This document shows, piece by piece, positions 11,128-23,021 of a stretch of 64,000 nt of DNA (positions are counted from its first letter, which is position 1; every line of letters begins with the position of its first letter). The position numbers and the translations under genes are program-made. Below the pieces are notes generated by a model. That model saw only the letters and a program-made list of their open reading frames with translations. It was not told where the DNA came from and made no database searches. The DNA is from Hydractinia symbiolongicarpus (lineage: Eukaryota; Cnidaria; Hydrozoa; Anthoathecata; Hydractiniidae), in NCBI RefSeq assembly GCF_029227915.1, contig NC_079881.1, forward strand, positions 12,499,501 through 12,563,500, in the 5' to 3' direction.

Positions 11128-13710
11128 AAATAAAACAACATTTCTGCTGTCAAAGCAAGGCGAAACTCCCAGTGGTCATGTTGTAGTCAACTTTTTTGCT
11201 AAGATAACTTTGTGTTTACAAAGAATTAACTAAATTGAGAGGGAACTTGTTTGCAATGAAAAGAAAAAGTTGGGCTTGTTGTGGTAGCTAATAAATAAAT
11301 CAAGCGTTCCAATTTTTTATAAATTTTGATAATAAAACATTGAATTTTTATTATTAAAGATCAGTTTTAACGTTTAACGCTGGTTAAGGTATAGAACTCC
11401 AACTAAATAAAGATTAGCTGGCCTAAATTTTGTTTACAACACAAAAAAATAAAAATTCAAAACACTAAAACTAAATAAGAAGAATAACAAGATAATAATA
11501 AGAACCAAGTAAAAAAGGTACATTTTTTTTGTTCTACCATAGCATTCAAGTGTTCATGTCAAGGTTATTTGCCTTATATTCAACTTTTCTGTTACTTATA
11601 TCTTCTAAATAACAAGAAAAAAATCTTTATATATTCGCTTTTTTTCATTGTGAAAACAATTTTATTAAACATTCAGTTCACATTTTAGGTGGGCTAGTTC
11701 ATATCTTGACAACACATAAAATAAATTGTTACTCCTCAGTACAGCCTTTCTGGTTGGCTTATAAGGTGTTAACTAAAATTATTGATATAAGTCTGCAAAT
11801 CTTTGCCACTATAGCAAGTAAGTGAAATTTCATGTCAGCAATTTTTTTCTAATTTTGTTATGATCAGTAGAATTAGCCTGCTATTATATTGGCTTATACG
11901 GCTTGAGTTTGTGTAAACCTGGAAAGTTTTCCTTGCCACTAATGTTGGATAAATATTGTTCGCACGTCAACATGTCCTTTATAGTTGCAAAAGCAACAAT
12001 GTTAGCCTGTAGGCCTGGTGCGGCCTTGATTCTTATAACTTCTAAAAAAAAAAAAAAAAATGAGAATACGTATAGCACCAGTTAAAACCTTGCAGATTGT
12101 ACAATTCACTTGCTCTGTTGGTTGAGAACGCTGGTACTACTTCGAATACCAATACATAATTACCTAAGACAAACTTTGCCACTAATTTGATTTGATTTAT
12201 TGGGTAAGAGTGACCATTCGAAATTAATTTTAACAGCAGAGTAACAAAAGTGAAAGCAAAGCTGCTTATGTTTGTTGTTGTTAAACTTATTCAAAAGTTT
12301 TTGGACATAAAAAGAATTCTGCTTAAACACTTTATATACAGGTTGCTAAAATGAATAAAAAATTATGCAAAAAAAAACAAGAAAAACTTTATAAACAAAA
12401 TTCTTCTTTTTTAACTTTGTTTACTGCCATCATTTTAATTTAGTTAAAAATTTTTTAAAACAATTAGAATTTATCTGTTTTAATTTCTAACTGTCGTTGG
12501 GGCTTTACAAAACTGTTCTTGTCTTTAAATGTTGTATTATAAATATCAGAGTCTAAAAAATAAAAAAATACTGCTCATGAAGACCAAATACAGTCACTTA
12601 AAAACAAATATTTATATTCATTTTTATTTATCATTGATTCAAGATCAAAGGCAAGATCTAGATAATTTTTTTTGTTTTGTTTTCCTCTTTGAATTTCAGG
12701 TTATGAAGAGTTTACCAGAAGTTAAAGCATATTTGTATTTTCTCTTTTCATTGAAACGATAGAGTACTAACCTTGTGATTACAATGCTAACAATGGAAGA
12801 TCATTACCTATAAGGGTATTCTGTTATTGTCAAGGATTTTTCATATCTTTTATTTTATTTTAAGTTTAAATAATGCTTTTCCTAAGAACGTCTTAAATTA
12901 ATTTTTAGTGTTCTGTTTTCCGACTCAAGTTTAGTTGCAGGGTTGGTGGGTTGGCAGATTACTTTTTTAACGTTTTTGTCAAACAAAAAATTAATTTCCC
13001 GTCTGGTCTTCTCACGAGGGTCGCTTTACTGTATTCCGGGTCTATTTTTGTACCTCTGGGGCATGTCCATTACAACCGATACACTTCAGAACTGTTGCTT
13101 ACATCAAAAAAGATGACCAATGTGAAGGCAGTACTTTGGGGCATGCTGATTTAAATATAATTTTTGTTACGGTTTGTTCTCCCTCAACCTTTAATAGATT
13201 GTGTTTAAGATAGACTTTCAGTCAGAAAACGCCAATAATGCCAATAATAAACCATACAAAGAAATAAAAAGAAATAAAAATTTTTTCAGAAAATCATCAT
13301 AATGTGAACATATAAAAGCATTACCATTCCTTAAAAGATTACAAAAAAAACTAGTGAACAAAGTTTATATATTGGCATATTATTTAAAAATTTAATAATA
13401 TTTATTACCTGTTGCAAACAAAAATTAAAATAATTCTGATTATCTAATACTAAAAATGCACATGGGTCAAAAACATTGCCTATAAAGGAAAAAGTTACAG
13501 AATGTCTTTGGATCAACATTAATATAATTAAATATTGGTTATAAAAATATTCAGGGAATAATTCATAAGAAAATTATTTTTCTGCTTAAAAATCGTGGTT
13601 CAGATTAAAAAAGGAGTCTAAAAGAAATTATTGTATTTCTAATAAGCAATGCCTCAGATTAGATCTTTAGTACGAAAACATTGCATTTAATATAGTTTGC
13701 TTTAAGCCAA
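11128..13710. other. Intergenic AT-rich DNA
   Basis: Contains short open frames on both strands but no recognisable protein, splice pattern or repeat end. A run of about 18 A bases at 12044-12061 could be the scar of an old retroposed sequence. The stretch 12105-12160 has a weak tRNA-like look that does not fold. Nothing else is supported. Confidence 0.5.
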
Positions 13711-14933
13711 TCAATTTTTTGTAACTAATGAATCCTGAAAGAAAGAGATAATTTTTTGCCACAGCTTTACCTGTTGTTGGCTATGAAACTGTTTGTCTTT
13801 ACCAACAAAATAAACTTTAAATTCGAAAGGCAATAAAGGATGGAAGTCAGTTGTGCAAGGTGGCATGTAAGGTGCATCGACTAGATGTCCAAGACCAGGA
13901 TACTTAAGTATTTCATAATTTGTTTTTTTGACAGAATCCATTTTAAATTGAGCAATATCAGTGTTATGACAACTTCTTAAAACATAATCGTCTAAACCAG
14001 CGACAACCAATAAATCTGCATTTGAGTATTCAAATGGATAAATTGATTTTGGTCTATCACTTGGATTGTAAAAAAACTTTTTAAGATCAATTGTGTCTTT
14101 TCCTATGAACTTAATATTTTCTATGTTGTAATCAAGCATCTCGACCTTTTTATTACCATAGGTTGTGTGGGTACGTACATTTGAAACACAAGCGTTTATT
14201 GCAGCAACTGCTTTAACTTTATCCAAATAAAGACATCATACCAAGGCCAATAGAACCACCATTTGAAAAACCCAACACACCAATTGCACTAGGTATCACA
14301 TCTGCTCTACCTTCTAAATAATTAACAGCTTCTTCAAAATATTCAATTCTGACAGTTTGATAACTTCTTGGTAAATCATCAACACCAAAATAAGCAAGTG
14401 CTAATGTCACAAAACCATAATTTGCTAATATTGCAGCTGAATCCTCGACAACACTTTTTTGTTTGATGCCACCATTCAATGTCACAATAGCAGGAAATGG
14501 ACCATCACCAGGAGGAGAAAATAACATAACTCTGATATTGCCTGCTCTAATTGGGTATCTTTCAATGTCTTTTGAAGTAAAATATCTCTTAACTACTGCA
14601 GTACAAAAAGGCTCAGCTGTGGTAGTTTCATTTAAATGACCATCAAAAACTTTGAAATTGTAACACAATGGTGAACTGGCATCCACAGTTTGTAGTCGAG
14701 GAAGATATCCTTCTCTTTTAACCATTGACCAAAAACAAACCCATTTTAGACACACCAGTATATGTGCCACCAAGAGACTCTGCTTCTTTTAAGTTGAAGG
14801 CACCAGAATCATTTGTAATAAAATGTCCACATGAATCAAATGCTATATTTTCTGTTTCGTTCTTTATTGATGCTTGAATGGTAACTGGTGAGAATTTCTT
14901 AAATCCATCACCTTTGATAATTACAGAATCCAT
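13711..14933 (-). pseudogene. Acyl-CoA thioesterase / bile acid-CoA:amino acid N-acyltransferase-like gene with two frameshifts
   Basis: The BAAT/ACOT family hydrolyses acyl-CoA or transfers the acyl group to an amino acid. Three consecutive minus-strand frames make up one family protein of about 400 residues. 14933-14718 is the N-terminal immunoglobulin-like BAAT domain (LGGTYTGVSKMGLF). 14773-14219 is the start of the alpha/beta-hydrolase domain, with the nucleophile elbow GFSNGG. 14226-13711 has the Asp region (VAGLDDYVL) and the catalytic His region (GLGHLVDAPY). The triad Ser, Asp and His is present. The frame changes fall at a T5 run near 14727 and a T3 run near 14229; each looks like one extra T. 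So it is either a young pseudogene or has uncorrected sequencing errors. The frame stays open above the first ATG to about 14990, where a SINE-like repeat follows. The start could therefore be an exon boundary. Confidence 0.85.
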
Positions 14934-15004
14934 AACAAGTGATGAGACTGGCTCAACATAAATTCTTCCAGTCGAAACAAGGTGTCTACCATGTTTTAAC
15001 GATT

Positions 15005-15283
15005 ATATTACATTACATTACATTACTACTATTATTTACCCAGGATAGCCTCTTCAGTTCCTATTGGTACTGCTATCAACGAGGGTCCTGCGAAGGGGGT
15101 CCTAGCGCATTTAAAGCTCCCATTTGAGCTACGAAAGTCGTGGAAGCACAACAATCGCTTAACTAGACAACCGCCTAAGATATCAATCCTATTCTCATGC
15201 TGAGCGCTAAGCAGAAAGGATAGATTCACACTTTTATAGTCTCTGGCATGACTCGGCCGGGGTTTGAACCCAAGACCTCCCGA
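15005..15283 (-). mobile_element. SINE-like repeat, 5'-truncated
   Basis: On the minus strand it begins with a B-box-like GGGTTTGAACCC-type segment (15259-15271). A ~190-base body with CTTAGCGCTCAGCATG follows, then a tail that ends in TTATTTACCC and (TAATG)n. The B box and the body-tail layout fit a tRNA-derived SINE whose head, including the A box, is missing. The tail is shared with a second copy at 15571-15640. It abuts the BAAT-like gene and may have replaced that gene's 5' side. Confidence 0.55.
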
Positions 15284-15570
15284 TACTTTATGATACTTTA
15301 TTTCTACAAAATGAAAACTTGGTTGCATCACATAAATGTACCATGTCTTTCTCTCTAATACAATGGCTATAAAAAAAATACCTTAAGACAAGAACAAATC
15401 AAGGAAAAAAAATTTGCTATTTTTTGCGAAGGTTTCGCAAAAAAATTTCTCACAAAATATAACAAAGGCAACGATTAGTAAAAATTACATTAGTTACACT
15501 GCACACTTTTCATTTTGCTATTAGCATTTGTTTTGCTAGTTCTTTTTTATAATAATTATTATTATTGAAA

Positions 15571-15640
15571 TTATTTACCCAGGATAACCTCTTTAGTTCC
15601 TATTGGTGCTGCTATCAATGAGGATCCTGCGAAGGGGGTT
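15571..15640 (-). repeat. Second copy of the SINE-like tail
   Basis: About 70 bases match the 3' tail at 15033-15101 (ACCCAGGATA, CTTTAGTTCCTATTGGT, CCTGCGAAGGGGGT), with a few substitutions. The body is absent. This is a short tail-only insertion or a remnant of a longer one. Confidence 0.6.
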
Positions 15641-15738
15641 CTTTCCTTACAATTTCAAAAATTAATTCCCAGGAAAAATTGGTAAACTCAGGATTCGCAA
15701 AAATTCTTCTCGCAAAAAAAAGATTACTTCCCTAAAGG

Positions 15739-15764
15739 TGTTGAGTCAGCTCTATGTTAAAATA
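15739..15764 (+). repeat. BEL/Pao LTR start, displaced copy
   Basis: These 26 bases, starting TGTTGAGTCAGCTC, are identical to the first bases of the 3' LTR at 23921. The match then stops. It is probably the outer end of the 5' LTR, now separated from the rest (near 18258) by foreign or rearranged sequence. Confidence 0.6.
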
Positions 15765-18170
15765 CACCTTGTGCCGATTTCAAAAAAGTAATGCGCGCGC
15801 ATTTTAAAGAGACAATATTTAACCCTATTCGGTCCGGGGGGGGGGGGATTCCGGGGAAAGGTTACTGAGGGTGGAATTGATGATTTAGCAGCAAGGTATA
15901 CATTTGTTAAAGAGTTTTTGAGGAAGAGAAAAAGGTAGGAAGATTTTCTTAAACTGATTCTTGCTAGGCCTTTTTTAACACGCTATGAAGAAATTTCAGA
16001 AAATCGAACTCAATCAAATTTTATTGAGCGCTCAATTAGGCATATGGTTAAATCCAGGATGTATTGAAGATGGTGGTAGATATTTAACAGCTCACCACTG
16101 TGATATATTATCTCAAGATTTTTAATACAAATTACAAAGAAGTGAACATAAAAAATCACAAAAAAAGTCTAAACCGAGTATATAGTTTATAAATGAATGA
16201 ATGAATGAAATAAACATATATTTCAGTTTACTAGGAGATAAATATACATTATTAATTAAAAATTTTTTTGCCCTAGTAAACCCCGGAAACTGCCAAAGTT
16301 AGCAGAGCTCGAAGTATGACAGCCAACGTGGACAATACAAAACACACAACTTACACAGACAACACTACAAAACAAGACAGACAAGCGAAAAAAATGTGAA
16401 AAATATTGCAATTGCAAATCCCAAGAAAAAAGTGGTGTGAAAGTGATTGTGAACAATAGTAATTTTAGGTATATATAAATTAAACATAATTAGACAACAA
16501 TGTATGCTTTATTAGAGATTTAAGTCTATGCAAAGGGAGATCTAAAAGTCCCATAAGCGTCCCATAACTTCAGTAAAAATTAAAATATTGACTTGAGATT
16601 TGGTATGATATGGTTTTAGATTGGTTTGATGAAATTGAGCCAAAAAATAGTTCTATTATCATCATACATTCTGAGTTTCAGAATTTAGCCCTTTTCAAAG
16701 ACTCCGATAAGCCGTTTTGACAGCATATCAATTTTGACCAAGATACAGATTCAGAAAATTTTAAAAGCTATTCTAACCTCAGAAATGTCAGATAAGATTC
16801 AACCTAAAATTATGCTAGTAAACAAAAAATTTAGTTGCAAGGAATGTCTCTTTGCTGACATCTTTTTGTGATAGGATGCTCTTATGAGAATACTGAATTA
16901 ATCTTCACGGTTAGCTAGTTTGGCATTTTAAATATTTTCCAAGCAGAATGATAACAATAAATAGATGTATATATCAATAAAAATCGATTTTTGAACAGCA
17001 GCAGAATTTTGATGAGCTCTAAAAAGTGCGAATTTATGAAACTAATTTTGGTCCAAAATCCCCAAAATAATTTCCTCAAAAAATTATTCCCGAAACATTT
17101 TTTTCTCAAGGTAGCAATACTTTGCTGTTCGTAAAGTCGTATATCAATTCTTTCTAAACTATTAAGGCAGTGATACATTAAATCGAGAAAACAGATCACA
17201 CGCAGACTTGTCGTTCTCGATTTTCAAACCAGCATAATGCTTTTGATAAAATTTTTGAATTATTTATGTTTTAAACAGAAAAAAACCTTGTTTTTGTATA
17301 AATTAGATGCAAATTAAGTGTATATACAAAATAAATGTGAGCTTGCTGAGTAAAAAATAAAAAAGCTGCAAGGCGTTTTAAAACATGTCATTAAGAAAAG
17401 AAAAAGCAGAATTTATCAGTAATGGGTGGCTTTTTGGAAATGTTAAGGCCACAAATGTAAAAGAAAAAAATACTTCTAAAGTAAATACTCTTCTGAAGCC
17501 TTTTTCACCCAATATAACTGCAAGCAGTGAGTCCACCATAGTTGAATTCAGTTTCAGCTAAGTATTGTTTAAATACAGCAAAATCTTTGTCATCATATAA
17601 AAGCAGTAAGGCAGACACAGATATGAACTCACGGTAAATGAGAATTCTAAAGTTCAGCCAAAATGAATAAAAAATGTAAATGTTAATATGAGGTTAAATT
17701 TCTGCCTAGCTACTTTCAGTCGGGCACCTAGAATGATACGAACATTTATAAATTATGTAGCCATATCTGCACCTTAGAGAACCAACGAAGTGCTATGTTC
17801 AGATGGGCAAATCATTTACTAATTTCCAAGTTTCCCCTAGCTACAAGTTTTGCAACCCAATGCTTGCTAGTCAACCAATTCAGTGAAATACACATAACTA
17901 AATTGCTTGAATTTCTTCAAGTAAACAGCAGCCTAAATAACATTATTGTATATTTATACATTTACACAAAACAATCAAGGGCAATATGCGAGAAGTTTGT
18001 GTGTTGCGATGAGAGGAATCAAAACAAACTCGCCGCACGCATCTGTGACGTAAAAGGCCGATCTCGCTTAGCTCTGCAAGGTTATATTAAAACTTTGGTA
18101 CATTGAGACAAATCTCATTAAATATTACACACAGAAATACTGTGTATTGGAGGGTCACGTGACGAGGCCT
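15765..18170. other. Interrupting DNA between 5' LTR pieces
   Basis: Holds a 12-base G run at 15836-15847 within a potential G-quadruplex segment. A short coding-like stretch lies at 15868-16060 (for example DDLAARYTFVKEF in one frame); I do not recognise it. There is also a (GAAT)n tract near 16195 and a ~300-bp dispersed repeat at 16540-16830. No intact gene was seen. Confidence 0.45.
16540..16830 (+). repeat. Dispersed ~300-bp repeat, copy 1
   Basis: Colinear by eye with 28400-28690. Shared blocks include AAAAGTCC followed by ATAAC, AAAAATTAAAA, GGTATGATATGGTTTTAGA-like, GACAGCATATC, and TCAGATA near the end. It is diverged, perhaps 70 percent identical. No coding potential or terminal repeat was recognised, so the class is unknown. 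Confidence 0.6.
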
Positions 18171-18240
18171 CCTCCAGGGCCATGTTCGTATCGCCGTCCC
18201 GGGGTCAGAAAAGATACAAGATGCCCTGGGGACGAGGTTG
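18171..18240 (-). repeat. CCTCGTCCC foldback motif, copy 1
   Basis: A 70-base imperfect palindrome. CCAGGGC, CGTATC and their partners GATAC, GCCCTGG flank a GC-rich centre (CGTCCCGGGG). It ends GGGGACGAGGTTG. Shorter or diverged relatives occur at 43814, 49577, 50844, 51529 and 56308. Possible foldback transposon or MITE core. Confidence 0.6.
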
Positions 18241-18411
18241 GGTAAGCATTATATAGTTTATAATTGTTATATTTCCTTAGTCATTTTATTTTTACTACAT
18301 ACATTTTTTATATATTGTAGTTTGAACACGTCGTTACAAGCAAGAGTGTGAGTGAAACCTGTCCTTTTTTTTGGTTAACCCTACATTCAAACAGCAGGCG
18401 ATTGTTTGTTA

Positions 18412-19378
18412 ATGAGGCGTAGTGAAAGGATCGCCAATAAAGTTCGTATTGACTACAAATCATTACATGCTACTGGAGCTATAAATCAAATTTCTTCTTA
18501 AGTTCAAGATACTCCAGTAGATGGAAAAATTGTAGTAATGGCATCCGAAGACACTAGTATCAGCAAAAACTCAGACCCAGTTATTCAACTATCAATCAAT
18601 GAATCAATACTAGCTGATGACATTGACGATTTTGTGGATGAAAACCAGTCAGGATATTATGGCGAATCAATTGAAGATATAGATTCGAATATCAAGCAAA
18701 TGGAAAATTTACGCACCCAGTATAGGCGAAAACACAGGGAACTATCAGCAAACTTAAAGGAACTTTACGAAGGAACGTATGGTAAATCATATACTCTCAC
18801 AATCGAAAGCATGAAGAGTTTCGTTATGATGAAGAGAGAGCGTCGACAGAGATTACGAGAAAGACAAAATCTTGGCAACATAGAATCATCAGAAAGAAAA
18901 ATGAAGTTCCTTGTCAATGAAATCTTTCAGTTAATTTCGTATTTACAGGAATCTTTCACATCATCCCTGTCCACCTTGGATGATAAAGAAATCAAAAAGA
19001 GAAAAGAGGATTTGCCGGAGCAGTTAAGCCAGATGGAAACATTAAGAAAATTTTTAAAGAAATGATCGAAACCGCGAAAGGGAAGGATGAAGGTAATTTA
19101 GATCATCTAAATAAAAGGTATGACAAACTTGTTGATCTCAAAAACTGTTACATCAAAACCCTTGATCAGGAATATCAGGATAGGGAACTTTCAAAAGTAG
19201 AAAAGTTTAACTCATCAACTTTAAATATAAAATTACCTGTATTTAAAGGTTATGGCAGTGTTTGTGATATATATACATTTCAAACTGACCTGGTGAGAAA
19301 TGTAACTAATATCAATGAGATCTGGAGGAGACTTAAAGATGCATATGGAGATTAGAAAACGCTACTATCAAAGAAATT
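18412..19378 (+). pseudogene. BEL/Pao gag, N-terminal and middle part
   Basis: The natural start is probably the ATG at 18412 (MRRSERIANK). The same frame meets a TAA at 18499 and reopens to reach the ATG at 18538, which continues to 19065. The protein is acidic, then strongly charged and helical (residues about 80-175 look like a coiled coil). A second frame, 19062-19355, carries LPVFKGYGSVCDIYTF, the start of the capsid-type domain. It then jumps to NEIWRRLKDAYGD, so a block of roughly 40-60 codons seems deleted. Gag would package the RNA in virus-like particles. Two breaks and a deletion make this copy non-functional. Confidence 0.75.
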
Positions 19379-19872
19379 GGCAGAGTTGAAAAAACTGAAC
19401 TGAAGCACAAGGATCCAGAAAAGGTGGTTGAAGGTCTTAGCCACATTGTCAACATCATGAAGGATCTGATACACTTAGCGAAGTGTCACAGAATTGAAAA
19501 TGAGTTATTCTATGGTGATGGTCTGGAAAGGATCTATAAATTGATCGGTGATAACAGAGTGACAAGGTGGTTGGCTGCTAGTTGTGATGATGATTCAGTA
19601 GGAGAAAGTAAGTAGCATAAACACATCACATTCTTGGAAAAAGAATGTGATGTTCCATCAAAATACGGTAACCGACAGTCGCATTATACTGGAAAGAATG
19701 ATCAAAATCTCACCGATTTTAATGAGGTACCAAATTCTTGTTTTATCTGTAATCAACCTAATCATGTGATGACCAATGGTCCCGGAGGCACAAAAATTGT
19801 ACAGTATTTTGTTTGTGAACCCTTTGTCAATATATCACCAGCTGAACGACAACCCTTGGTGAAGTCGGAGGG
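19379..19872 (+). pseudogene. BEL/Pao gag C-terminal part with zinc knuckle
   Basis: Frames 19424-19615 (EGLSHIVNIMKDLIHLAKCHRIE) and 19634-19879 (with CFICNQPNHV, a partial CCHC knuckle) belong to the end of gag. The second knuckle and the link to the protease are missing. The jump from PAERQPLVKSEG to the protease/RT segment within a few codons indicates an internal deletion. Confidence 0.7.
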
Positions 19873-21360
19873 ATCATAACAAAAACACCTCATGGAATAT
19901 ATAGTGTCAGACTGCCACTTGCTAATGGAGGAGATGCTGTGATGTCAGGATTATGCATGGAACAAATAGCAGCAACGTTCCCAAAATACCCACTTGGTGG
20001 AAAAGTAGAGTCTGATATTAAAGAATCATACCGTCAATCAGGAAATGATGTAAGAAACTTACCTTCTTTGTTACCATTCGTCAGTGGAGAACCAGACTTC
20101 ATGCTGGGCGTTAAATACCTACGATACTTTCCTGAAACAGTATACCAGATGTCATCCGGATTAACAATTTATAAATCACATTTTAAAAATACTGGTAGTT
20201 ATGGTGTGATTGGAGGGCCGCATGAAGTATTCACCCAAATTGAAAGGTATCACCATTTATCTTATTGCAAATCCTTTCTATCAAATCAACATTGTCTTTT
20301 TAAGAATGGGTATCAAGTAAACCCAGATGTTTCCCTGTTAGGATATAAAAATGATTTATTTGACATTTCAGTAAATGACGTTAATAACTTTGACTTTGAG
20401 AATAATCACCACACGTTTGTATCAAAAAACATCAAATCTTTTAATCAAGTGGAAGCTGCAGGGAGCGAAATAAATTACAGATGCATCAAATGTCGTACTT
20501 ATTCAACTTGCAAAAACCATTACCAAAATGAATCGTTGTCAATCAAGGAGGAAATAGAACAAGAGGTTATTAATAAATCTGTGCATGTTGATGTCAAGAA
20601 CTGCATTACGATCGCTAACCTTCCATTCATGCGAGACCCAAGTATCAAAGTCCGAATCGACACAAAGCTCTGAACGTATAGAAACGATTGGAGAAAAATC
20701 AAGCAGACAAAGAATCAATTATAAAATCAGAGGCCAAACTTCACTCGCTTGGTCTTGTTGAACATGTTAAAAATCTACCAGCCAATATTCAAACATCACT
20801 TGCTAAAAATCAAATAAAAAACTACATCCTTGGAGGGTGGCATGGAAAGATAATTCAACAACAACACATGTCGCATTGTATACAATGCATCACAACCAAC
20901 ATCGACTGTATTCAGCCTTAACAGTATCCTTGCCAAAGGTCGAAATAACATGAACAATCTTGTCGAAATCTTCATTCGATGGAGAATACACAAAGTTGGA
21001 TTCCACACAGATATACAAAAAATGTAAAATGCAGTCAAACTTCGTGAAGAGGACTGGTTCTATCAACGATACTTGTGGCAACAGCAGTTAGATCCAAATA
21101 AACCGCCGGAGGAAAAAGTTATCAAGACAATCATCTATGGTGTAAAATCATCTGGAAATCAGGCAGAACGTGGTCTACGAGAAACTGCCAAATTATTTCA
21201 AGAACCATACCCGGAGGTATATGAAACCGTCTGCAAAGACATATGCGTTGATGACTGTATGTCAGGCTGTCCAACAATGGATCAAACGTTACCAAGAGTA
21301 GATGAACTGGAACTAGTTTCACACTCAAAGGTGTCACAATATCTGGGAAGAACACACTAG
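19873..21360 (+). pseudogene. BEL/Pao protease-RT region
   Basis: It opens with ITKTPHGIYSVRLPLANGG and runs to 20673 in one frame. It continues in a second frame to about 20920 and in a third to 21360. The RT catalytic box reads ICVDDCMSG near 21250, preceded by KTIIYGVKSSGNQAERGLRE. An in-frame TAA at 21025 and at least two frameshifts break it. Some RT motifs between 20820 and 20930 are scrambled. Confidence 0.8.
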
Positions 21361-21416
21361 AAAATTTATCAAGTGATGGACTCACGCTATGTGTGGCTGG
21401 TCTTCTTTGATATCCA

Positions 21417-23021
21417 ATGGTAGATGAAATTTTCCTCGATATCAAAGATCTCAACTTTGCAAAGAAACATCGTGGTCGCAAAGTGAAGCAGATCACACAA
21501 ATACAAGAGCAACTCACCAGACGGAATTGCGCATCGAAGGTGGCAGAAATCTTTGACATCTCAGGAATGTTAACTCCAATTACTGCCACGATGAAAACGG
21601 ATCTGCACGAACTTGTGAAACGCTTCTTAGATTGGGATGACATAATTCCCGATTCCTTGAGGTCGATTTGGATATCACACTTTCAAATGATGGATGAAAT
21701 AAAAAACATCCGATTTCAACGAGCAGTTGTTCCACATGATGCGGAAAAGCTTGACGCATCCACATTAGATTTTGGAGATGCCAGCCAATCACTGGTTTGT
21801 GTTGCCATCTACATTCGATTCAAAAGAAAAAGTAAGGGATTTTCTTCTCAACTCATTTTTGCAAAATCTCGCTTAATTCCAGACGGTATGTTACAGCCTC
21901 AAGCAGAGTTATTTGCAGCTATTGTCACCACACATTGTGGTGAAGTGGTAAGAAGATCTCTTCATAAGATCCACAAGAAAGCCATCAAATTCACAGATAG
22001 CCAAATTGTCCTGTACTGGTTAGCGAATGAGAATCGAGCTCTAAAGCAATACGTAAGAAATCGAGTTATAGAAATTCAAAGATTCACATCTATTGATCAA
22101 TGGAGGTATGTCAGATCAGAAGATATGATTTCAGATATTGGTACCCGAAGATGTATTTCCATTAGCAATGTTCTATCTGAATCTGTTTGGTGTAGATGTT
22201 TCGAGTGGATGAGAGGTGAAGAGTCCAATTTTCCAATGATGGATGCTAAGGAAATTGTTCTAAATAACCAAAATCTTCAATTGATTAAACGTGAAACTCC
22301 ACCAAAATACGAACCAGAACCACAAACCACATACGTAGCTCTTGATTCTACCATCACAAAAGAAATATCTGACAGATATCAATTTTCGCAATACCTTATC
22401 GATCCCAACAGACATCACTGGAAAGTAGTGGTAAGAATCCTATCAATCATCAAAAATATCGTTGTGCTGTCAGATGTGGAGATAAAGGACGCAGAAAACT
22501 ATTTCCACAAGAAGGCAACAATGGAAATCAAACAATTCCTGAAGTCAAATCAATAGGAAAAAATCAGTCACGAAAAGGATGGAATTCTCCTTTACTCTGG
22601 AAGGATTCTTCCGACAGATGAAGTTACGATTGTTGGACAAGCAACAAAAGTTATGAAGGACCTGTCATCAACAACATTTTGTGTCCCAGTGGTCGACTCA
22701 CCGATAGCATACAGTGTTGCAAACGATATTCACTGGCATGACAAAACTGTACGTCATTCAGGGGTCCAGACAACATGGAGATATGTATTAAAGCAGATTT
22801 ACATCATTGAAGGAAGATCATTAGTAAAAAAGGTGAAAGCTGCTTGCGCAAGATGCAGGTACTTGGAGAAAAGGAAATTGGAAGTGGTTATAGGACCTGT
22901 ATCAAAACAAACTATTGCACCTGTGTTTTATATTACGCAGCTTGATCTTTCAGGTCCATTTCTTTCATACTCGATGCATCATCATCATAGTTTTTTGCTG
23001 TACAACAACGTCAACGGTTAA
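21417..23021 (+). pseudogene. BEL/Pao RNase H and integrase N-terminal part
   Basis: One frame, interrupted only by TAG at 22554. RNase H acidic positions appear in DFGDASQSLVCVAIY, AELFAAIV and FTDSQIVLYW. Integrase follows, with a zinc-binding HHCC-type pattern (NDIHWHDKTVRHSG and ACARCRYL) and the first catalytic Asp region (ITQLDLSGPF). The arrangement confirms the Pao family. It is the best preserved part of the element. Confidence 0.85.

Noticed and set aside
12105-12160. Possible tRNA gene or SINE head (GGTTGAGA and CTTCGAATACC)
   Set aside because: The arms do not fold into a cloverleaf, and the B box is too degenerate.
12529-13154. Two plus-strand frames (77 and 67 residues) in the 12.5-13.2 kb gap
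   Set aside because: AT-rich composition, no conserved motif and no splice signals that link them.
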